This document shows, piece by piece, positions 7,333 to 17,236 of a stretch of DNA of 64,000 nucleotides. A program made the translations under genes and the position numbers. Origin of the DNA: Jhaorihella thermophila (lineage in GTDB: Bacteria > Pseudomonadota > Alphaproteobacteria > Rhodobacterales > Rhodobacteraceae); NCBI RefSeq assembly GCF_900108275.1, contig NZ_FNVD01000004.1:62001-126000 (forward strand), read 5' to 3'. Positions within the stretch are counted from its first letter, which is position 1, and each line of letters opens with the position of its first letter. Below the pieces are notes generated by a model, which was not told where the DNA came from, ran no database searches, and saw nothing but the letters and a program-made list of their open reading frames with translations.

Positions 7333-8763
7333 ATGAAGGACTGTCGCAACGCAGACAAGGACACGGGCGCCCATGACCTGATCGTCATTGGTGCCGGATC
7401 GGCGGGATTTTCCGCCGCGATCACCGCGGCCAAGGCGGGCCGACGCGTGGCGCTGGTGGGTCATGGCACCATCGGCGGCACCTGCTTGAATGTCGGATGC
7501 GTGCCGTCCAAGGTGATGATCCGCGCCGCCGAGGCGGTTCACGCCGCATCGGCCGCAGGCCGGTTCCCCGGCATCGCCCCCTGCGCGCCCGGCGTCGATT
7601 GGCCGGCGCTGGTGGCCGGCACCGCGGCGCTGGTGGAGGAGATGCGGGACAAGAAATACATCAGCCTCCTGCCCCAATACGAGAATGTCGACTATGTCGA
7701 GGACGGCACCGCGCGACTGGTCCCCGGCGGCGTCGAGGTCGGCGGGCGGAAGATCACGGCCGGACGGATCATCGTTGCCACCGGATCGCGCCCGCTGATG
7801 CCAGAGATTCCGGGGATCGACGCGGTGGATGTGCTTGACAGCACCGGCCTGCTGACGCTGCCCGAACGGCCCGAGAGCCTGATCGTGCTGGGCGGCGGCT
7901 ATATCGGTTGCGAACTGGCGCAGATGGCGTCGCGGCTGGGGGTGCAGGTCACGCTGGTCACCCGCTCGCGCCTGTTGCCGGGGGCAGAGCCCGAGGTCGG
8001 CACGGCACTGACCGAGGCGTTGCGCGCCGAGGGCATCCGCGTGGAAACCGGCCTGCGCTACCGCGAGGTGGCCGCGCGGGACGGCGGCGTGGCGCTGATC
8101 ATCGAACGCGGCGGCAAGGCCGAGACGCTGACCGCCGCGCGGTTGGTGGCCGCAACCGGGCGCATCGCCAATTCGCAAGGCCTCGGGCTGGAGGCGCTGG
8201 GGATCAAAACCGACGCGCGCGGGTCGATCAAGGTCGGCCCGGACATGGCCACCACCCGCCCCGGCGTTTATGCCGCGGGCGACGTGACCGACCGCGACCG
8301 GTTCGTCTACATGGCCGCCTATGGCGCCAAGATCGCGGTGAACAACGCGCTGGGGCTCAGGCCGATGACCTATGACAACGCGACCATGCCCTGGGTGGTG
8401 TTCACCGACCCGCAAGTGGCGGGCGTGGGCCTGACCGAGGCGCAGGCGACTGCCGTGGGCCACGAGGTCAGAACCAGCGTTCTGGGGCTCGACAACGTGC
8501 CGCGCGCGCTGGCCGCCCGGGATAGGCGGGGGCTGATCAAGCTGGTGGCGGACGCGCAAACCGACCGCCTGCTGGGCGGCCAGATCGTGGCGCCCGAAGG
8601 GGCCGACACGATCCAGACGCTGGCGATGGCGCTGAAGATGGGGATGACCACCAAGGCTCTGGGCGAGACGATCTTTCCCTATCTGACGACGGTCGAAGGA
8701 CTGAAGCTCGCCGCGCAAAGCTTTGACAGGGACGTGGCCAGACTCAGCTGCTGCGCAGGGTAG
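7333..8763 (+). CDS. merA: mercuric reductase MerA without NmerA domain
   Basis: The 476-residue pyridine nucleotide-disulfide oxidoreductase has an FAD site IVIGAGSAGFSAA, the redox pair C51/C56 (GGTCLNVGCVPSK), an NADPH-site motif (GGGYIGCELA), a second FAD motif (YAAGDVT), and the diagnostic C-terminal vicinal cysteines C473-C474 (LSCCAG). The CC tail separates MerA from lipoamide dehydrogenase. It reduces Hg(II) to Hg(0) in the cytoplasm. The N-terminal heavy-metal-binding domain of many MerA proteins is absent, and no merT, merP or merC transporter is next to it. Confidence 0.9.
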   Translation: MKDCRNADKDTGAHDLIVIGAGSAGFSAAITAAKAGRRVALVGHGTIGGTCLNVGCVPSKVMIRAAEAVHAASAAGRFPGIAPCAPGVDWPALVAGTAALVEEMRDKKYISLLPQYENVDYVEDGTARLVPGGVEVGGRKITAGRIIVATGSRPLMPEIPGIDAVDVLDSTGLLTLPERPESLIVLGGGYIGCELAQMASRLGVQVTLVTRSRLLPGAEPEVGTALTEALRAEGIRVETGLRYREVAARDGGVALIIERGGKAETLTAARLVAATGRIANSQGLGLEALGIKTDARGSIKVGPDMATTRPGVYAAGDVTDRDRFVYMAAYGAKIAVNNALGLRPMTYDNATMPWVVFTDPQVAGVGLTEAQATAVGHEVRTSVLGLDNVPRALAARDRRGLIKLVADAQTDRLLGGQIVAPEGADTIQTLAMALKMGMTTKALGETIFPYLTTVEGLKLAAQSFDRDVARLSCCAG

Positions 8764-9131
8764 GGCGTGGGCCGCCCGAGAGCGCGATCTGCCGGCCTGC
8801 CTGCCCGTTGCCCTGACCGAAGCCGGAACATTCTACCCGCCGCCGGTCCAGGGATGGGGGGCGCTTCCAGGACGCGCCGCGCGGTCTCCGGCCCGGGCGA
8901 TTGGATGTTGCCGGTGCGCAGGGCAGCCTCGGCGTGACCCACCGAGATCTGCAGGAAACAGGCGGCCAGCGTGATCGTGTCCTGACCATGAGATACGGTC
9001 GAGCCTGTGCTGGACCGGATCGCCCGGACTGGCCTTTACCCGGTGGCCAGGCTTGCATTTGCGGGGCGGAAATGTTTCCCTTCGACGGAAACGGGTGCGG
9101 GCATTCCCGTTCGCGCCCCGGAAACAGGTGG
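8764..9131. other. 368-bp gap between merA and the hydrogenase operon
   Basis: No convincing gene, terminator with U tract, or FnrL box is visible. The minus strand is open over about 8800-8990 and would encode a peptide reading DTITLAACFLQISVGHAEA near its start, which looks protein-like but has no start signal or recognised family; it may be a gene remnant. A small inverted repeat (GTTTCC at 9074-9079, GGAAAC at 9087-9092) lies 40 bp before hydB and could be a regulatory site. The plus frame of hydB is open upstream to 8901, but that part is not protein-like. Confidence 0.4.
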
Positions 9132-10244
9132 ATGGAGCCGGAGGACCGGGTCATAGTGGCGATTGCCGGGTTGAACGCCTTGATCGGGGCGCTCGACCGC
9201 GACGGCTATCGCGTTCTCGGTCCGACCGTGCGGGATGGCGTCATCGCCTGTGGCGACATCAGCGGTGTGGACGAACTGCCCGCGGGCTGGAGCGACGAGC
9301 AGGATGGCGGCCGCTATCGGCTGACCCGGTCCGGTGCAGAGACGATATTCGGTTTCACTTCGGGCGCGCAGGCGTGGAAGCGGTTCCTGCACCCGCCGCG
9401 TCAGCGGCTGTGGCGGGCAACCCGCGACGGCGATCGGGTTCGGGTCCACGCCGAACCGGCTCCGGACGAACGGTTCGCCTTCATCGGCGTGCGCGCCTGC
9501 GATCTGCACGCGATCGCCATCCAGGATCGGGTCCTGACCGAAGGCGCGTATCCCGACCCGTTCTACACGGCTCGCCGCAAAGAGCTTTTCATCGTCGCCG
9601 TGAACTGCGCGCGGGCAGGGGGGACGTGTTTCTGCACGTCGATGGGCACCGGGCCGGCGGCAACGTCCGGCTTCGACATCGCCTTGACGGAACTGCCCGG
9701 CGAGGGCGGCTCCAGCTTTGTGGCGCAGGCGGGATCGCCGCGGGGTGCCGCTCTGCTGCGGGATGTGGCCGACCGCCCCGCCACCGCCGAGGAATGCGCG
9801 GCGGCGGAGGCCATCGTCGCCCGCACCGCCGCCAGCATGGGGCGCGCGATGCCGGATCACGACCTGCGCGCGCTGCTGTTGGACAACCCGGACCACCCCC
9901 GCTGGGACGACGTGGCCGACCGCTGCCTGACCTGCGGCAACTGCACGATGGTCTGCCCCACCTGTTTCTGCACCACCACCGAAGACTCGGCCGATTTGTC
10001 CGGAACCGAGAGCACCCGAACCCAGCGTTGGGAGTCCTGCTTCACCATGGATTTTTCGTATATTCATGGCGGCAGCGTTCGGGCCTCGTCCCGCGCGCGC
10101 TATCGGCAATGGATGACGCACAAGCTGGCGACCTGGATCGACCAGTTCGGCACCTCGGGTTGCGTCGGCTGCGGGCGCTGCATCACCTGGTGCCCGGTGG
10201 GCATCGACATCACCGAAGAAGTCGCGGCGATCGCGCAAGGGTAG
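9132..10244 (+). CDS. hydB: group 3b [NiFe] hydrogenase beta subunit, two [4Fe-4S] ferredoxin domain
   Basis: The 370-residue protein resembles the beta (HydB-type) electron-transfer subunit of bifunctional NADP-linked hydrogenases (sulfhydrogenase). Two ferredoxin motifs near the C-terminus, [11 protein letters not shown] and [14 protein letters not shown], bind [4Fe-4S] clusters that pass electrons between the small subunit and the flavin subunit. A conserved VRACDLHAI segment lies mid-protein. The ATG at 9132 was chosen because homologous-looking sequence begins there; the longer frame from 8901 is arginine/glycine-rich filler. It is the first gene of a compact operon that continues to 14392. 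Confidence 0.85.
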   Translation: MEPEDRVIVAIAGLNALIGALDRDGYRVLGPTVRDGVIACGDISGVDELPAGWSDEQDGGRYRLTRSGAETIFGFTSGAQAWKRFLHPPRQRLWRATRDGDRVRVHAEPAPDERFAFIGVRACDLHAIAIQDRVLTEGAYPDPFYTARRKELFIVAVNCARAGGTCFCTSMGTGPAATSGFDIALTELPGEGGSSFVAQAGSPRGAALLRDVADRPATAEECAAAEAIVARTAASMGRAMPDHDLRALLLDNPDHPRWDDVADRCLTCGNCTMVCPTCFCTTTEDSADLSGTESTRTQRWESCFTMDFSYIHGGSVRASSRARYRQWMTHKLATWIDQFGTSGCVGCGRCITWCPVGIDITEEVAAIAQG

Positions 10245-10255
10245 GGGGCACGGCG

Positions 10256-10717
10256 ATGGAAGATTTGCAACGTATCATTCGCGCACATCCCTTCTTTGCC
10301 GGGCTCAGCGACGCCTTTTCCGAGCTGATCGGCGGCTGTGCCCGCAACGTGGTGTTCGCAGAGGGCGACCATCTGTTTCGCCAAGGCGAAGAGGCCGATG
10401 CGCTCTATCTTCTGCGCAGCGGCCAAGTGGCGCTCGAGATCACGGCGCCAGGGCGCGGAACCATGACCTTTCTGACGCTCGGTCCGGGCGACGTGGTGGG
10501 CGTGTCCTGGTTGGTGCCACCCTATCGCTGGAGCTACGACGCCAGGGTGGTCGAACCGACCCGCGCCATCGCGATGGACGCGCATTGCCTGCGCCGGAAA
10601 TGCGAGGACGACCCCGCGCTGGGTTACGAATTGATGAAGCGGTTCGTGCCGGTCCTGTCGCAACGGCTGCAGGCGGCGCGGCTACAGATGCTGGATGTCT
10701 ATGGACCAGATGGCTGA
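10256..10717 (+). CDS. cyclic nucleotide-binding domain protein without DNA-binding domain
   Basis: The 153-residue protein is a single Crp-like cNMP-binding beta-roll ([22 protein letters not shown], then [11 protein letters not shown]) with a C-terminal helix and no helix-turn-helix. It lies between the beta and gamma hydrogenase genes and overlaps the gamma gene start, so it is made together with the enzyme. Without a DNA-binding domain it cannot be a Crp/Fnr transcription factor; an allosteric or assembly role at the hydrogenase is an inference. The usual PRSA/T arginine motif for cAMP is not evident ([16 protein letters not shown]), so the ligand is unknown. Confidence 0.75.
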   Translation: MEDLQRIIRAHPFFAGLSDAFSELIGGCARNVVFAEGDHLFRQGEEADALYLLRSGQVALEITAPGRGTMTFLTLGPGDVVGVSWLVPPYRWSYDARVVEPTRAIAMDAHCLRRKCEDDPALGYELMKRFVPVLSQRLQAARLQMLDVYGPDG

Positions 10718-11543
10718 ACCCCGCATGGCGCACCCGCTCGTGCCGCGCGTCGCGCATGTCCGCCGCCGGTGGCGGGACGGTCCCGATGTCTGGACGCTCG
10801 AGATCGAGGACGGCGCAGGCAGCGGCTTCATGCCGGGCCAGTTCAACATGCTGACGGTCTTTGGCGTGGGCGAGGTGCCGATCAGCCTCAGCGGCGATCC
10901 CGCGGACGGAAACCGGATCCGGCACACGGTGCGCGCGGTTGGCCCCGTGACGCGGGCGCTGGCGCGGCTGCGGCCGGGCGACCCGCTGGGCCTGCGCGGC
11001 CCGTTCGGCACCGGCTGGCCGACCGATGCGCTGGACGGCCGGGACGTGGTGATCGTCGCCGGCGGGCTGGGTCTTGCGCCGCTGCGGCCGGCTATCCTGC
11101 AACTTCTGGCCCGGCGCGACCGGATCGGCCGGCTGACGCTGGTCTATGGGGCGCGCAGCCCCGATCAGATCCTGTTCGCCCGCCAGCAGGACCGCTGGGG
11201 GCGGCGATCTGACATCGAGGTCGCGGTGACAGTGGATCACGCCACCTCCCCCTGGCGCGGGTATGTCGGCGTGGTCACGACGCTGATCCCGCGGGCCGTG
11301 TCCGACCCCGCCAACACGGTTGCGCTGGTCTGCGGTCCCGAAATCATGATGCGCTTTGCCGCCGCCGCGCTGACCGATGCGGGCCTGCCCGAGACGGCGA
11401 TCCACCTGTCGATGGAACGGAACATGAAATGCGCGGTGGGCCTGTGCGGCCATTGCCAGTTCGGCGCCGATTTCCTGTGTCGCGACGGCCCGGTGTTCCG
11501 ACTCGACCGCATCGCGCGCCGACTGGCGCTACGGGAGATCTGA
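10695..11543 (+). CDS. hydG: group 3b [NiFe] hydrogenase gamma subunit, FAD/NAD(P)-binding
   Basis: The 282-residue protein belongs to the ferredoxin-NADP reductase/dihydroorotate dehydrogenase electron-transfer family. It has an FAD-binding barrel ([10 protein letters not shown]), an NAD(P) motif ([16 protein letters not shown]) and a C-terminal [2Fe-2S] site with cysteines in [19 protein letters not shown]. It exchanges electrons between NADP(H) and the iron-sulfur chain. Several starts are possible (10695, 10701, 10710); the first was kept, which overlaps the cNMP-binding gene by 23 bp. The hydD start follows the stop by 1 bp. Confidence 0.88.
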   Translation: MSMDQMAEPRMAHPLVPRVAHVRRRWRDGPDVWTLEIEDGAGSGFMPGQFNMLTVFGVGEVPISLSGDPADGNRIRHTVRAVGPVTRALARLRPGDPLGLRGPFGTGWPTDALDGRDVVIVAGGLGLAPLRPAILQLLARRDRIGRLTLVYGARSPDQILFARQQDRWGRRSDIEVAVTVDHATSPWRGYVGVVTTLIPRAVSDPANTVALVCGPEIMMRFAAAALTDAGLPETAIHLSMERNMKCAVGLCGHCQFGADFLCRDGPVFRLDRIARRLALREI

Positions 11544-11544
11544 G

Positions 11545-12342
11545 ATGACCCCGACACCACGCAAACCCCGTCTCGCGGTCTGGAAATTCGCCTCGTGCGA
11601 TGGCTGCCAGCTGAGCCTGCTGGACTGCGAGGACGAACTGCTCGACATCGCCGCCGCGATCGACATCGCCTATTTCCCCGAGGCCGCCCGGGGCGTGATC
11701 CGCGGCCGCTATGATCTGTCGCTGGTCGAGGGCTCGGTCACCACGGCGCACGATGCCGAACGCATACGCGACATCCGCGCCCGGTCGAGGGTGCTGGTGA
11801 CCATCGGCGCCTGCGCCACCGCCGGCGGAATCCAGGCACTGCGCAACTTCGCGGATGTGCGGGACTATGCCGCGGCGGTCTATCCCGATCCCGCCCATAT
11901 CGACACGCTGGCCACATCGACACCGATCGCCGACCATGTGCCGGTCGATTTCGAACTGCGCGGCTGCCCGGTCTCGAAACGGCAGCTGGTCGAAACGATC
12001 GCGGCCCATCTGGCCGGACGGCGACCAGTGGTGCCCGCGCACAGCGTCTGTATCGAATGCAAGCTGCGCGGCCTGACCTGCGTGATGGTGGCGCGCGGCA
12101 CGCCCTGCCTTGGTCCGGTGACGCAGGCCGGCTGCGGCGCGATCTGCCCGGCCCACGACCGGGGCTGCTATGGCTGTTTCGGGCCGATGGAAACCCCCAA
12201 CGCCGCTGCGCTGGCAGAGCGCGCACGGGAACTGGGACTGGGCCAGGACGAACTGCGGCGGGCGTTTCGCAGCTTCAATGCCGCCGCGCCGGCCTTTCGC
12301 GAAGAAAGCGAGCGACATGACGACCAGAACGATCAAGGTTGA
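11545..12342 (+). CDS. hydD: group 3b [NiFe] hydrogenase small (delta) subunit
   Basis: The 265-residue small subunit has the proximal-cluster motif starting at C18 and C21 ([13 protein letters not shown]), then [15 protein letters not shown], and a cysteine-rich C-terminal half ([27 protein letters not shown]) for additional [4Fe-4S] clusters. There is no Tat signal, so the enzyme is cytoplasmic, as expected for group 3b. It partners the large subunit at 12317 and overlaps that gene by 26 bp, a coupling that should keep the two subunits stoichiometric. Confidence 0.9.
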   Translation: MTPTPRKPRLAVWKFASCDGCQLSLLDCEDELLDIAAAIDIAYFPEAARGVIRGRYDLSLVEGSVTTAHDAERIRDIRARSRVLVTIGACATAGGIQALRNFADVRDYAAAVYPDPAHIDTLATSTPIADHVPVDFELRGCPVSKRQLVETIAAHLAGRRPVVPAHSVCIECKLRGLTCVMVARGTPCLGPVTQAGCGAICPAHDRGCYGCFGPMETPNAAALAERARELGLGQDELRRAFRSFNAAAPAFREESERHDDQNDQG

Positions 12343-13606
12343 CTATCTCGCCCGGGTCGAGGGCGAAGGCGCGTTCAAAGTGGTGGTGCGCGACGGCGCG
12401 GTGCGCTCGGCCGAACTGAAGATCTTCGAGCCACCCCGGTTCTTCGAGAGCTTCCTGCGGGGTCGCGCCGCCATCGAGGCCCCCGACCTCACCGCGCGCA
12501 TCTGCGGCATCTGCCCCGTGGCCTATCAGATGAGTGCGGTTCACGCGATCGAAGACGCCTTCGGCATCACCGTGGACGGCCCGATCCGCGCCCTGCGCCG
12601 TCTGATCTATTGCGGCGAATGGATCGAAAGCCACGCGCTGCATGTCTACATGCTGCACGCGCCGGATTTCCTGGGCTATGATGGCGCGATCGACATGGCC
12701 CGCGACCATGCCGAGGCGGTGCGGCGAGGGCTCATGCTCAAGAAGGCGGGCAATGCGATCGTCGCGCTGATCGGCGGGCGCGAGATCCACCCGGTCAACA
12801 TCCGCGTTGGCGGGTTCTACCGCGTGCCGCGCAGGCGGGAACTGGATCCGTTGGCCGAGGAGTTGAAACGCGCGCGCGATCTGGCGCTGGAAACCGTGCG
12901 CTGGGTCGCGGGCTTCGACTTTCCCGACAGCGAGCGCGATTATGCGTTCGTGGCGCTGCGCCACCCGCACGAATATCCCTTCAACGAAGGCCGAATCGTT
13001 TCGAATCGGGGGCTGGACATTCCCGTTTCGGACTTTGACCGGCATTTCAGAGAGATGCAGGTCGCACGTTCCACCGCGCTGCATTCGCGAATGGCCGACG
13101 GGTCGTCCTATCTCGTCGGTCCACTCGCCCGCTATGCACTGAACTTCGACCGTCTGTCGCCACCGGCGCAGGAGGCCGCGCGCGAATCCGGGTTGGGCCC
13201 CGTCTGCAGCAACCCCTATCGCGGCATCATCGTGCGCGCGGTAGAGATCCTGCATGCCTGCGACGAGGCTTTGCGGATCATCGCCGACTATGCCGAGCCC
13301 GACCGGCCCCACGTCGCGGTCGAGCCCCGTCCCGGCATCGGCCACGGCGCGACCGAGGCGCCGCGCGGGCTGCTCTTCCACCGCTACGAAATCGATGGCG
13401 ACGGCCTCATCACCGCCGCCCGCATCGTGCCGCCCACCGCCCAGAACCAAGCCAGCATCGAAGAGGACTTGGCCGGCCATGTCGGCGGATTTCTTGACCT
13501 GCCGAAGACCGAACTGCAGCACAAATGCGAACAGACGATCCGCAATTACGATCCCTGCATCTCTTGCGCCACGCATTTCCTGAAGCTCCGGATCGACCGG
13601 GAATGA
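12317..13606 (+). CDS. hydA: group 3b [NiFe] hydrogenase large (alpha) subunit
   Basis: The 429-residue large subunit carries the [NiFe] site ligands: C63/C66 in [10 protein letters not shown] and C414/C417 in [10 protein letters not shown] nine-residue tail follows H420 and is the expected target of the protease encoded just downstream. The RVEGEG motif near the N-terminus is typical. The ATG at 12317 places this motif at the usual distance; the frame is open further upstream only because it overlaps hydD. The enzyme should interconvert H2 and NADPH, either fermentatively or as an electron sink; sulfur reduction is known for archaeal relatives. Confidence 0.92.
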   Translation: MTTRTIKVDYLARVEGEGAFKVVVRDGAVRSAELKIFEPPRFFESFLRGRAAIEAPDLTARICGICPVAYQMSAVHAIEDAFGITVDGPIRALRRLIYCGEWIESHALHVYMLHAPDFLGYDGAIDMARDHAEAVRRGLMLKKAGNAIVALIGGREIHPVNIRVGGFYRVPRRRELDPLAEELKRARDLALETVRWVAGFDFPDSERDYAFVALRHPHEYPFNEGRIVSNRGLDIPVSDFDRHFREMQVARSTALHSRMADGSSYLVGPLARYALNFDRLSPPAQEAARESGLGPVCSNPYRGIIVRAVEILHACDEALRIIADYAEPDRPHVAVEPRPGIGHGATEAPRGLLFHRYEIDGDGLITAARIVPPTAQNQASIEEDLAGHVGGFLDLPKTELQHKCEQTIRNYDPCISCATHFLKLRIDRE

Positions 13607-13610
13607 CCCC

Positions 13611-14093
13611 GTGACCGGCCCCGTCCGCCTCGCCGTGATCGGCATCGGCAACCCCCGGCGCGGCGACGATGCCGTGGGGCGCGAAGTGGCCCGCTGGTTG
13701 CGGGGCCGAGCGCCGCAGCGCGCTCGGGTGTTGGACACCGATGGCGAACCGGCATCGCTGATCGCCCTTCTGGACGGGCTGGCGGCGGTCTGGATCGTCG
13801 ATGCCTGCCGTTCGGGTGCGCGTGCGGGCGCGATCAGGCGGCTGGACGTGTCGGCGACGGCGCTGCCATCGGAGTTGACGACGGTGTCCACGCATGGGTT
13901 GGGCCTGGCCGAGGCGATCGAGCTGGCCCGCGCCATCGACCGGCTGCCGCCGCACTGCGTGGTCTATGCGATCGAGGCCTCCGCTTTCGACCATGGCAGC
14001 AGCCTGACTCCGGACGTTGCCGCGGCGGTGGCCGAGACCGGTCGCCGCATCCTGGCCGAGATCTCCGCCGTCGGCGCGCGCCTGGAGGGGTGA
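13611..14093 (+). CDS. [NiFe] hydrogenase maturation protease for the group 3b enzyme
   Basis: The 160-residue HycI/HyaD-family endopeptidase has the N-terminal signature VIGIGNPRRGDDAVG, whose Asp residue and a later Asp (IVDACRSG) and His (STHGLGL) normally bind nickel during substrate recognition. It should remove the C-terminal extension of HydA after nickel insertion. It starts with GTG 4 bp after the hydA stop. The hup cluster has its own protease (hupD), so the two hydrogenases are processed separately. Confidence 0.88.
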   Translation: MTGPVRLAVIGIGNPRRGDDAVGREVARWLRGRAPQRARVLDTDGEPASLIALLDGLAAVWIVDACRSGARAGAIRRLDVSATALPSELTTVSTHGLGLAEAIELARAIDRLPPHCVVYAIEASAFDHGSSLTPDVAAAVAETGRRILAEISAVGARLEG

Positions 14094-14097
14094 CACG

Positions 14098-14126
14098 GTT
14101 GCATATCCCCGTAGCCAGCATGCAAC
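14098..14126 (+). other. inverted repeat between the protease gene and hypC
   Basis: Perfect 7-bp arms GTTGCAT (14098-14104) and ATGCAAC (14120-14126) flank 15 bp, in the 56-bp gap before hypC. It could be an mRNA hairpin that sets hypC expression or a protein-binding site. No U tract follows, so it is not an obvious terminator. Confidence 0.4.
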
Positions 14127-14149
14127 ATGGGCACTAGGAGAAAGCGACG

Positions 14150-14392
14150 ATGTGTCTTGCGGTTCCGGGACGAATCCTCAGCCTCACCGGCGACGATCCG
14201 CTGCGGCGCGTCGGCCGTGTCGATTTCGGCGGCGTGGTGAAAGAGATCAACCTAGCCTTCACGCCCCAGGCGCGGGTGGGCGATCATGTCCTTGCCCATG
14301 TGGGCTTTGCGATCAGCGTGATCGACCCGGCCGAGGCCCGCGCCATCCTGCGGCAGTTGCAGGATCTCGACGGAGCGCGGCACACGCCTTGA
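14150..14392 (+). CDS. hypC: hydrogenase assembly chaperone HypC/HybG family
   Basis: The 80-residue chaperone starts with MCLAVPG, and Cys2 is the residue that binds the Fe(CN)2CO intermediate in HypC proteins. A DFGGVVKEINLA segment and a GDHVLAHVGFAISVID motif match the family. It lies last in the group 3b operon and is presumably its dedicated carrier from HypD to HydA. A second hypC (21074-21295) and hupF (26921-27241) serve the hup system. A good SD (CTAGGAGAA) precedes the ATG. Confidence 0.92.
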   Translation: MCLAVPGRILSLTGDDPLRRVGRVDFGGVVKEINLAFTPQARVGDHVLAHVGFAISVIDPAEARAILRQLQDLDGARHTP

Positions 14393-14402
14393 CCTCTGCG
14401 GC

Positions 14403-14416
14403 TTGAGCCAGATCAA
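14403..14416 (+). promoter_or_regulatory. FnrL/Dnr-type site upstream of the P-type ATPase
   Basis: TTGAG-CCAG-ATCAA matches the FNR consensus TTGAT-N4-ATCAA at 9 of 10 positions. It is 73 bp before the ATPase start and just after hypC. It suggests anaerobic control of the downstream gene. Confidence 0.55.
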
Positions 14417-14488
14417 GACGCTGGTTGGCAAGCGAAGCTAGACGATGCCCGACGGAGTCGGACGGGCGGCGATGAACGGGACCGAACG

Positions 14489-17149
14489 ATGAGCGAAACG
14501 CGCACCGACTGGCACGCCCGGACGGCGCGGCAGGCCTTGGCCGAACTGGGGTCGTCTCCCTCCGGGCTGTCGCAGGGAGAGGCCGCCGAACGACTGGCAA
14601 GACACGGGCCGAACGCCCTGCCGCAGGCGCGTCAGCGGGGCCGGTGCTGCGGTTCCTGCGCCAGTTCAACAACCTGCTGATCTATGTGCTGCTCGCCGCG
14701 GCGACGATCACCGCCGGACTGGGCCACTGGATCGACACCGCCGTGATCCTGGCCGTGGTGCTGGTCAACGCGGTGATCGGCTTCGTGCAGGAGGGCCGCG
14801 CCGAAGCCGCGATCGCGGCGCTGCACCGGATGCTGGCCCCGCAGGCCACCGTGCTGCGCGACGGGGTCCGGCGGCGCATCCCGACCGAAGAGCTCGTGCC
14901 CGGTGACGTGATTCTGGTCGAGGCCGGCGACCGGGTGCCGGCGGATGCAAGGCTGATCGAGGCAAACCGCCTGAAGGCGCAGGAGGCCATCCTGACCGGC
15001 GAATCGGTGCCGGTCGGGAAGTCCACAGAACAGGTGGCACGGGATGCGCCGCTGGGGGAACGTCGTTCGATGCTCTTTTCGGGCACGCTGATCGTCGCCG
15101 GACAGGGCCGGGGCGTGGTCACGGCAACCGGCGCGGCGACCGAGATCGGCCGGATCAGCGGGATGCTTGCCGAGGTCGAGGAACTGACCACGCCGCTTGT
15201 GGCACGGATGGATGCCTTTGCACGCGCGATCACCGCGCTGATCCTGTTCTCGGCGGCGCTGCTGCTCGTCTATGGCCATTTCGTCCAGCGCCACCCGTTC
15301 GAAGAGCTGTTCATGACCGTGGTCGGGCTGTCGGTGGCGGCGATCCCCGAAGGCCTGCCGGCGGTGCTGACGATCACGCTGGCGGCGGGCGTGCGCAGGA
15401 TGGCGGCCCGCCACGCCATTGTCCGCCGCCTGCCGGCGATCGAGACACTGGGCGCGCTGACGGTGATCTGCACCGACAAGACCGGGACGCTGACCCGCAA
15501 CGAGATGATGGTGGCCAGCCTCGGCACCGCGGCGGCGGACTATCGCGTGACCGGCGAAGGCTATCTCGGCCGGGGTTCGATCCTGCCCGATACCTCGGAC
15601 GCGCCCGCCCCGGATGCCGCGCGCGGCCAGGCGACCGACCTCGCGCTCGATCGGCTGATCACCGCTGCGCTCGCCTGCAACGACAGTGCGCCGCTGGACG
15701 GCGACGATGGCCGGACGGTGGCCGGCGACCCGATGGAAGCCGCGTTGCTGGTGCTGGCGGAAAAGGCCGGACGTCTGGCCGATCGCGCGGGGATCGAGCG
15801 CCTGGCTGTGATCCCGTTCGATGCCGAATACCGCTATATGGCCACGCTGGATCGAATGTCCGGGGGTGAGACGCTGGTGCATGTCATGGGCGCGCCCGAG
15901 GCTGTGCTGGCGCTCTGTTCCGCGCAGGCCGGCCCGGACGGCCGGCCGGAACCTCTGGATCACGGCCGCTGTCATGACCGCACCGAGCGCATGGCGGTCG
16001 CTGAGCCACGACTCGGTGGGCGACGGGCTGGTTCTGCTGGGCCTCGCTGGTCTGATCGACCCGCCCCGGTCCGAGGCGATCGCCGCCGTGGCCGAATGTC
16101 GCGGCGCGGGAATAAAGGTCAAGATGATCACCGGCGACCACGCGGCCACGGCCTCGGCGATCGCCGCGCGGATCGGGATCGACTCCGCCCACCGGGTGCT
16201 GACGGGCGCCGATCTCGACCGGCTGGACGATGCGCTTCTGGTGGAAGAGGCCCGCCTGACCAACGTCTTTGCCCGCACCACGCCCGAACACAAGCTGCGG
16301 CTGGTGACCGCCCTGCAGACCGCGGGCGAGATCGTGGCCATGACCGGCGACGGGGTCAACGACTCTCCGGCGCTGAAACGCGCCGATGCGGGGGTGGCCA
16401 TGGGCGTCACCGGATCGGACGCGGCCAAGGAGGTCGCCGACCTCGTGTTGACCGACGACAATTTCGCCTCGATCGCGGCGGCGGTGCGCGAAGGCCGGAC
16501 CGTGTTCGAAAACATCCACAAGGTCGTCAGCTGGACTCTGCCCACCAATGCCGGCGAAGCTGCGGTGGTCGTGATTGCACTGCTGGCGGGGCTGGCCATG
16601 CCGCTCTCGGCGCTGCAGATCCTGTGGATCAACCTGGTCACCGCCGGGTCGCTGGGCGTGGCGCTGGCCTTCGAACGTACCGAACCCGGCATCATGCGCC
16701 GCCCGCCCCGCGCCGTGAACGCCCCGCTGCTGGACCAGACGCTGGTCTGGCACGTCCTGCTGGTTTCGGTCCTGTTCGTTGCCGGCACCTACGGCATCTT
16801 CAACTACGCGCTGGCGCAGGGTTACGACCTGAACCTGGCCCGGACACTGGCGGTCAACACGGTGATCGTGCTGGAAATCTTTCACCTCTTCTTCATCCGC
16901 AATTTCCACGCCACCTCGCTCACATGGGAAGCCGTGCGCGGCACCCCGGCGGTGTGGATCGCGGTGGCGGTGGTGGTGGGCGGACAGATCCTCTTCACCT
17001 ACGCACCTTTCATGCACAGGGTGTTCGCGACCCGGCCCGTGACGCTTGTGGATGGCGCCATAGTCATTGGCATCGGCGTCGCCTTTTTCGCCATCGTCGA
17101 ATTGGAGAAACAGGTCCGCCTGCGCCTGGCCGCCTCGCCCCCCGGCTGA
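14489..17149 (+). pseudogene. P-type cation-transporting ATPase with two reading-frame breaks
   Basis: Three frames are needed to read one P-type ATPase. Codons from 14489 encode the cation-ATPase N-terminal domain, ending in QARQRG at about 14640, where one G seems missing from a GGGG run. The next frame carries LRFLRQFNNLLIYVLL, the PEGL motif (AAIPEGLPAVL) and the phosphorylation site DKTGTLT. Near 15990-15996 it breaks again; the third frame resumes at WRSLSHDSVG and contains GDGVNDSPALKRAD and the C-terminal helices to the TGA at 17149. The PEGL motif fits the PacL/type II Ca2+ or Na+ pump group. About 10-15 residues appear to be lost at the second break. Sequencing error cannot be excluded for the first break. 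Confidence 0.7.
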
Positions 17150-17165
17150 AAGGACAGAACGCGAT

Positions 17166-17198
17166 CCTGCTTCTTTCTGGTTCCAAATACCCATGCGC
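17166..17198 (+). repeat. Rhodobacterales intergenic repeat, short form (copy A)
   Basis: The stretch contains CTGCTTCTTTCTGG, two to four variable bases, then AAATACCCAT and TGCGC or GCGC. The same core occurs at 43047-43080 and, inverted, at 60763-60796. It sits between the convergent ATPase and hoxX genes. Confidence 0.6.
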
Positions 17199-17236
17199 CG
17201 GCCGCGCCGCGTGCGCGACGCATGCGGTGGAACCCC

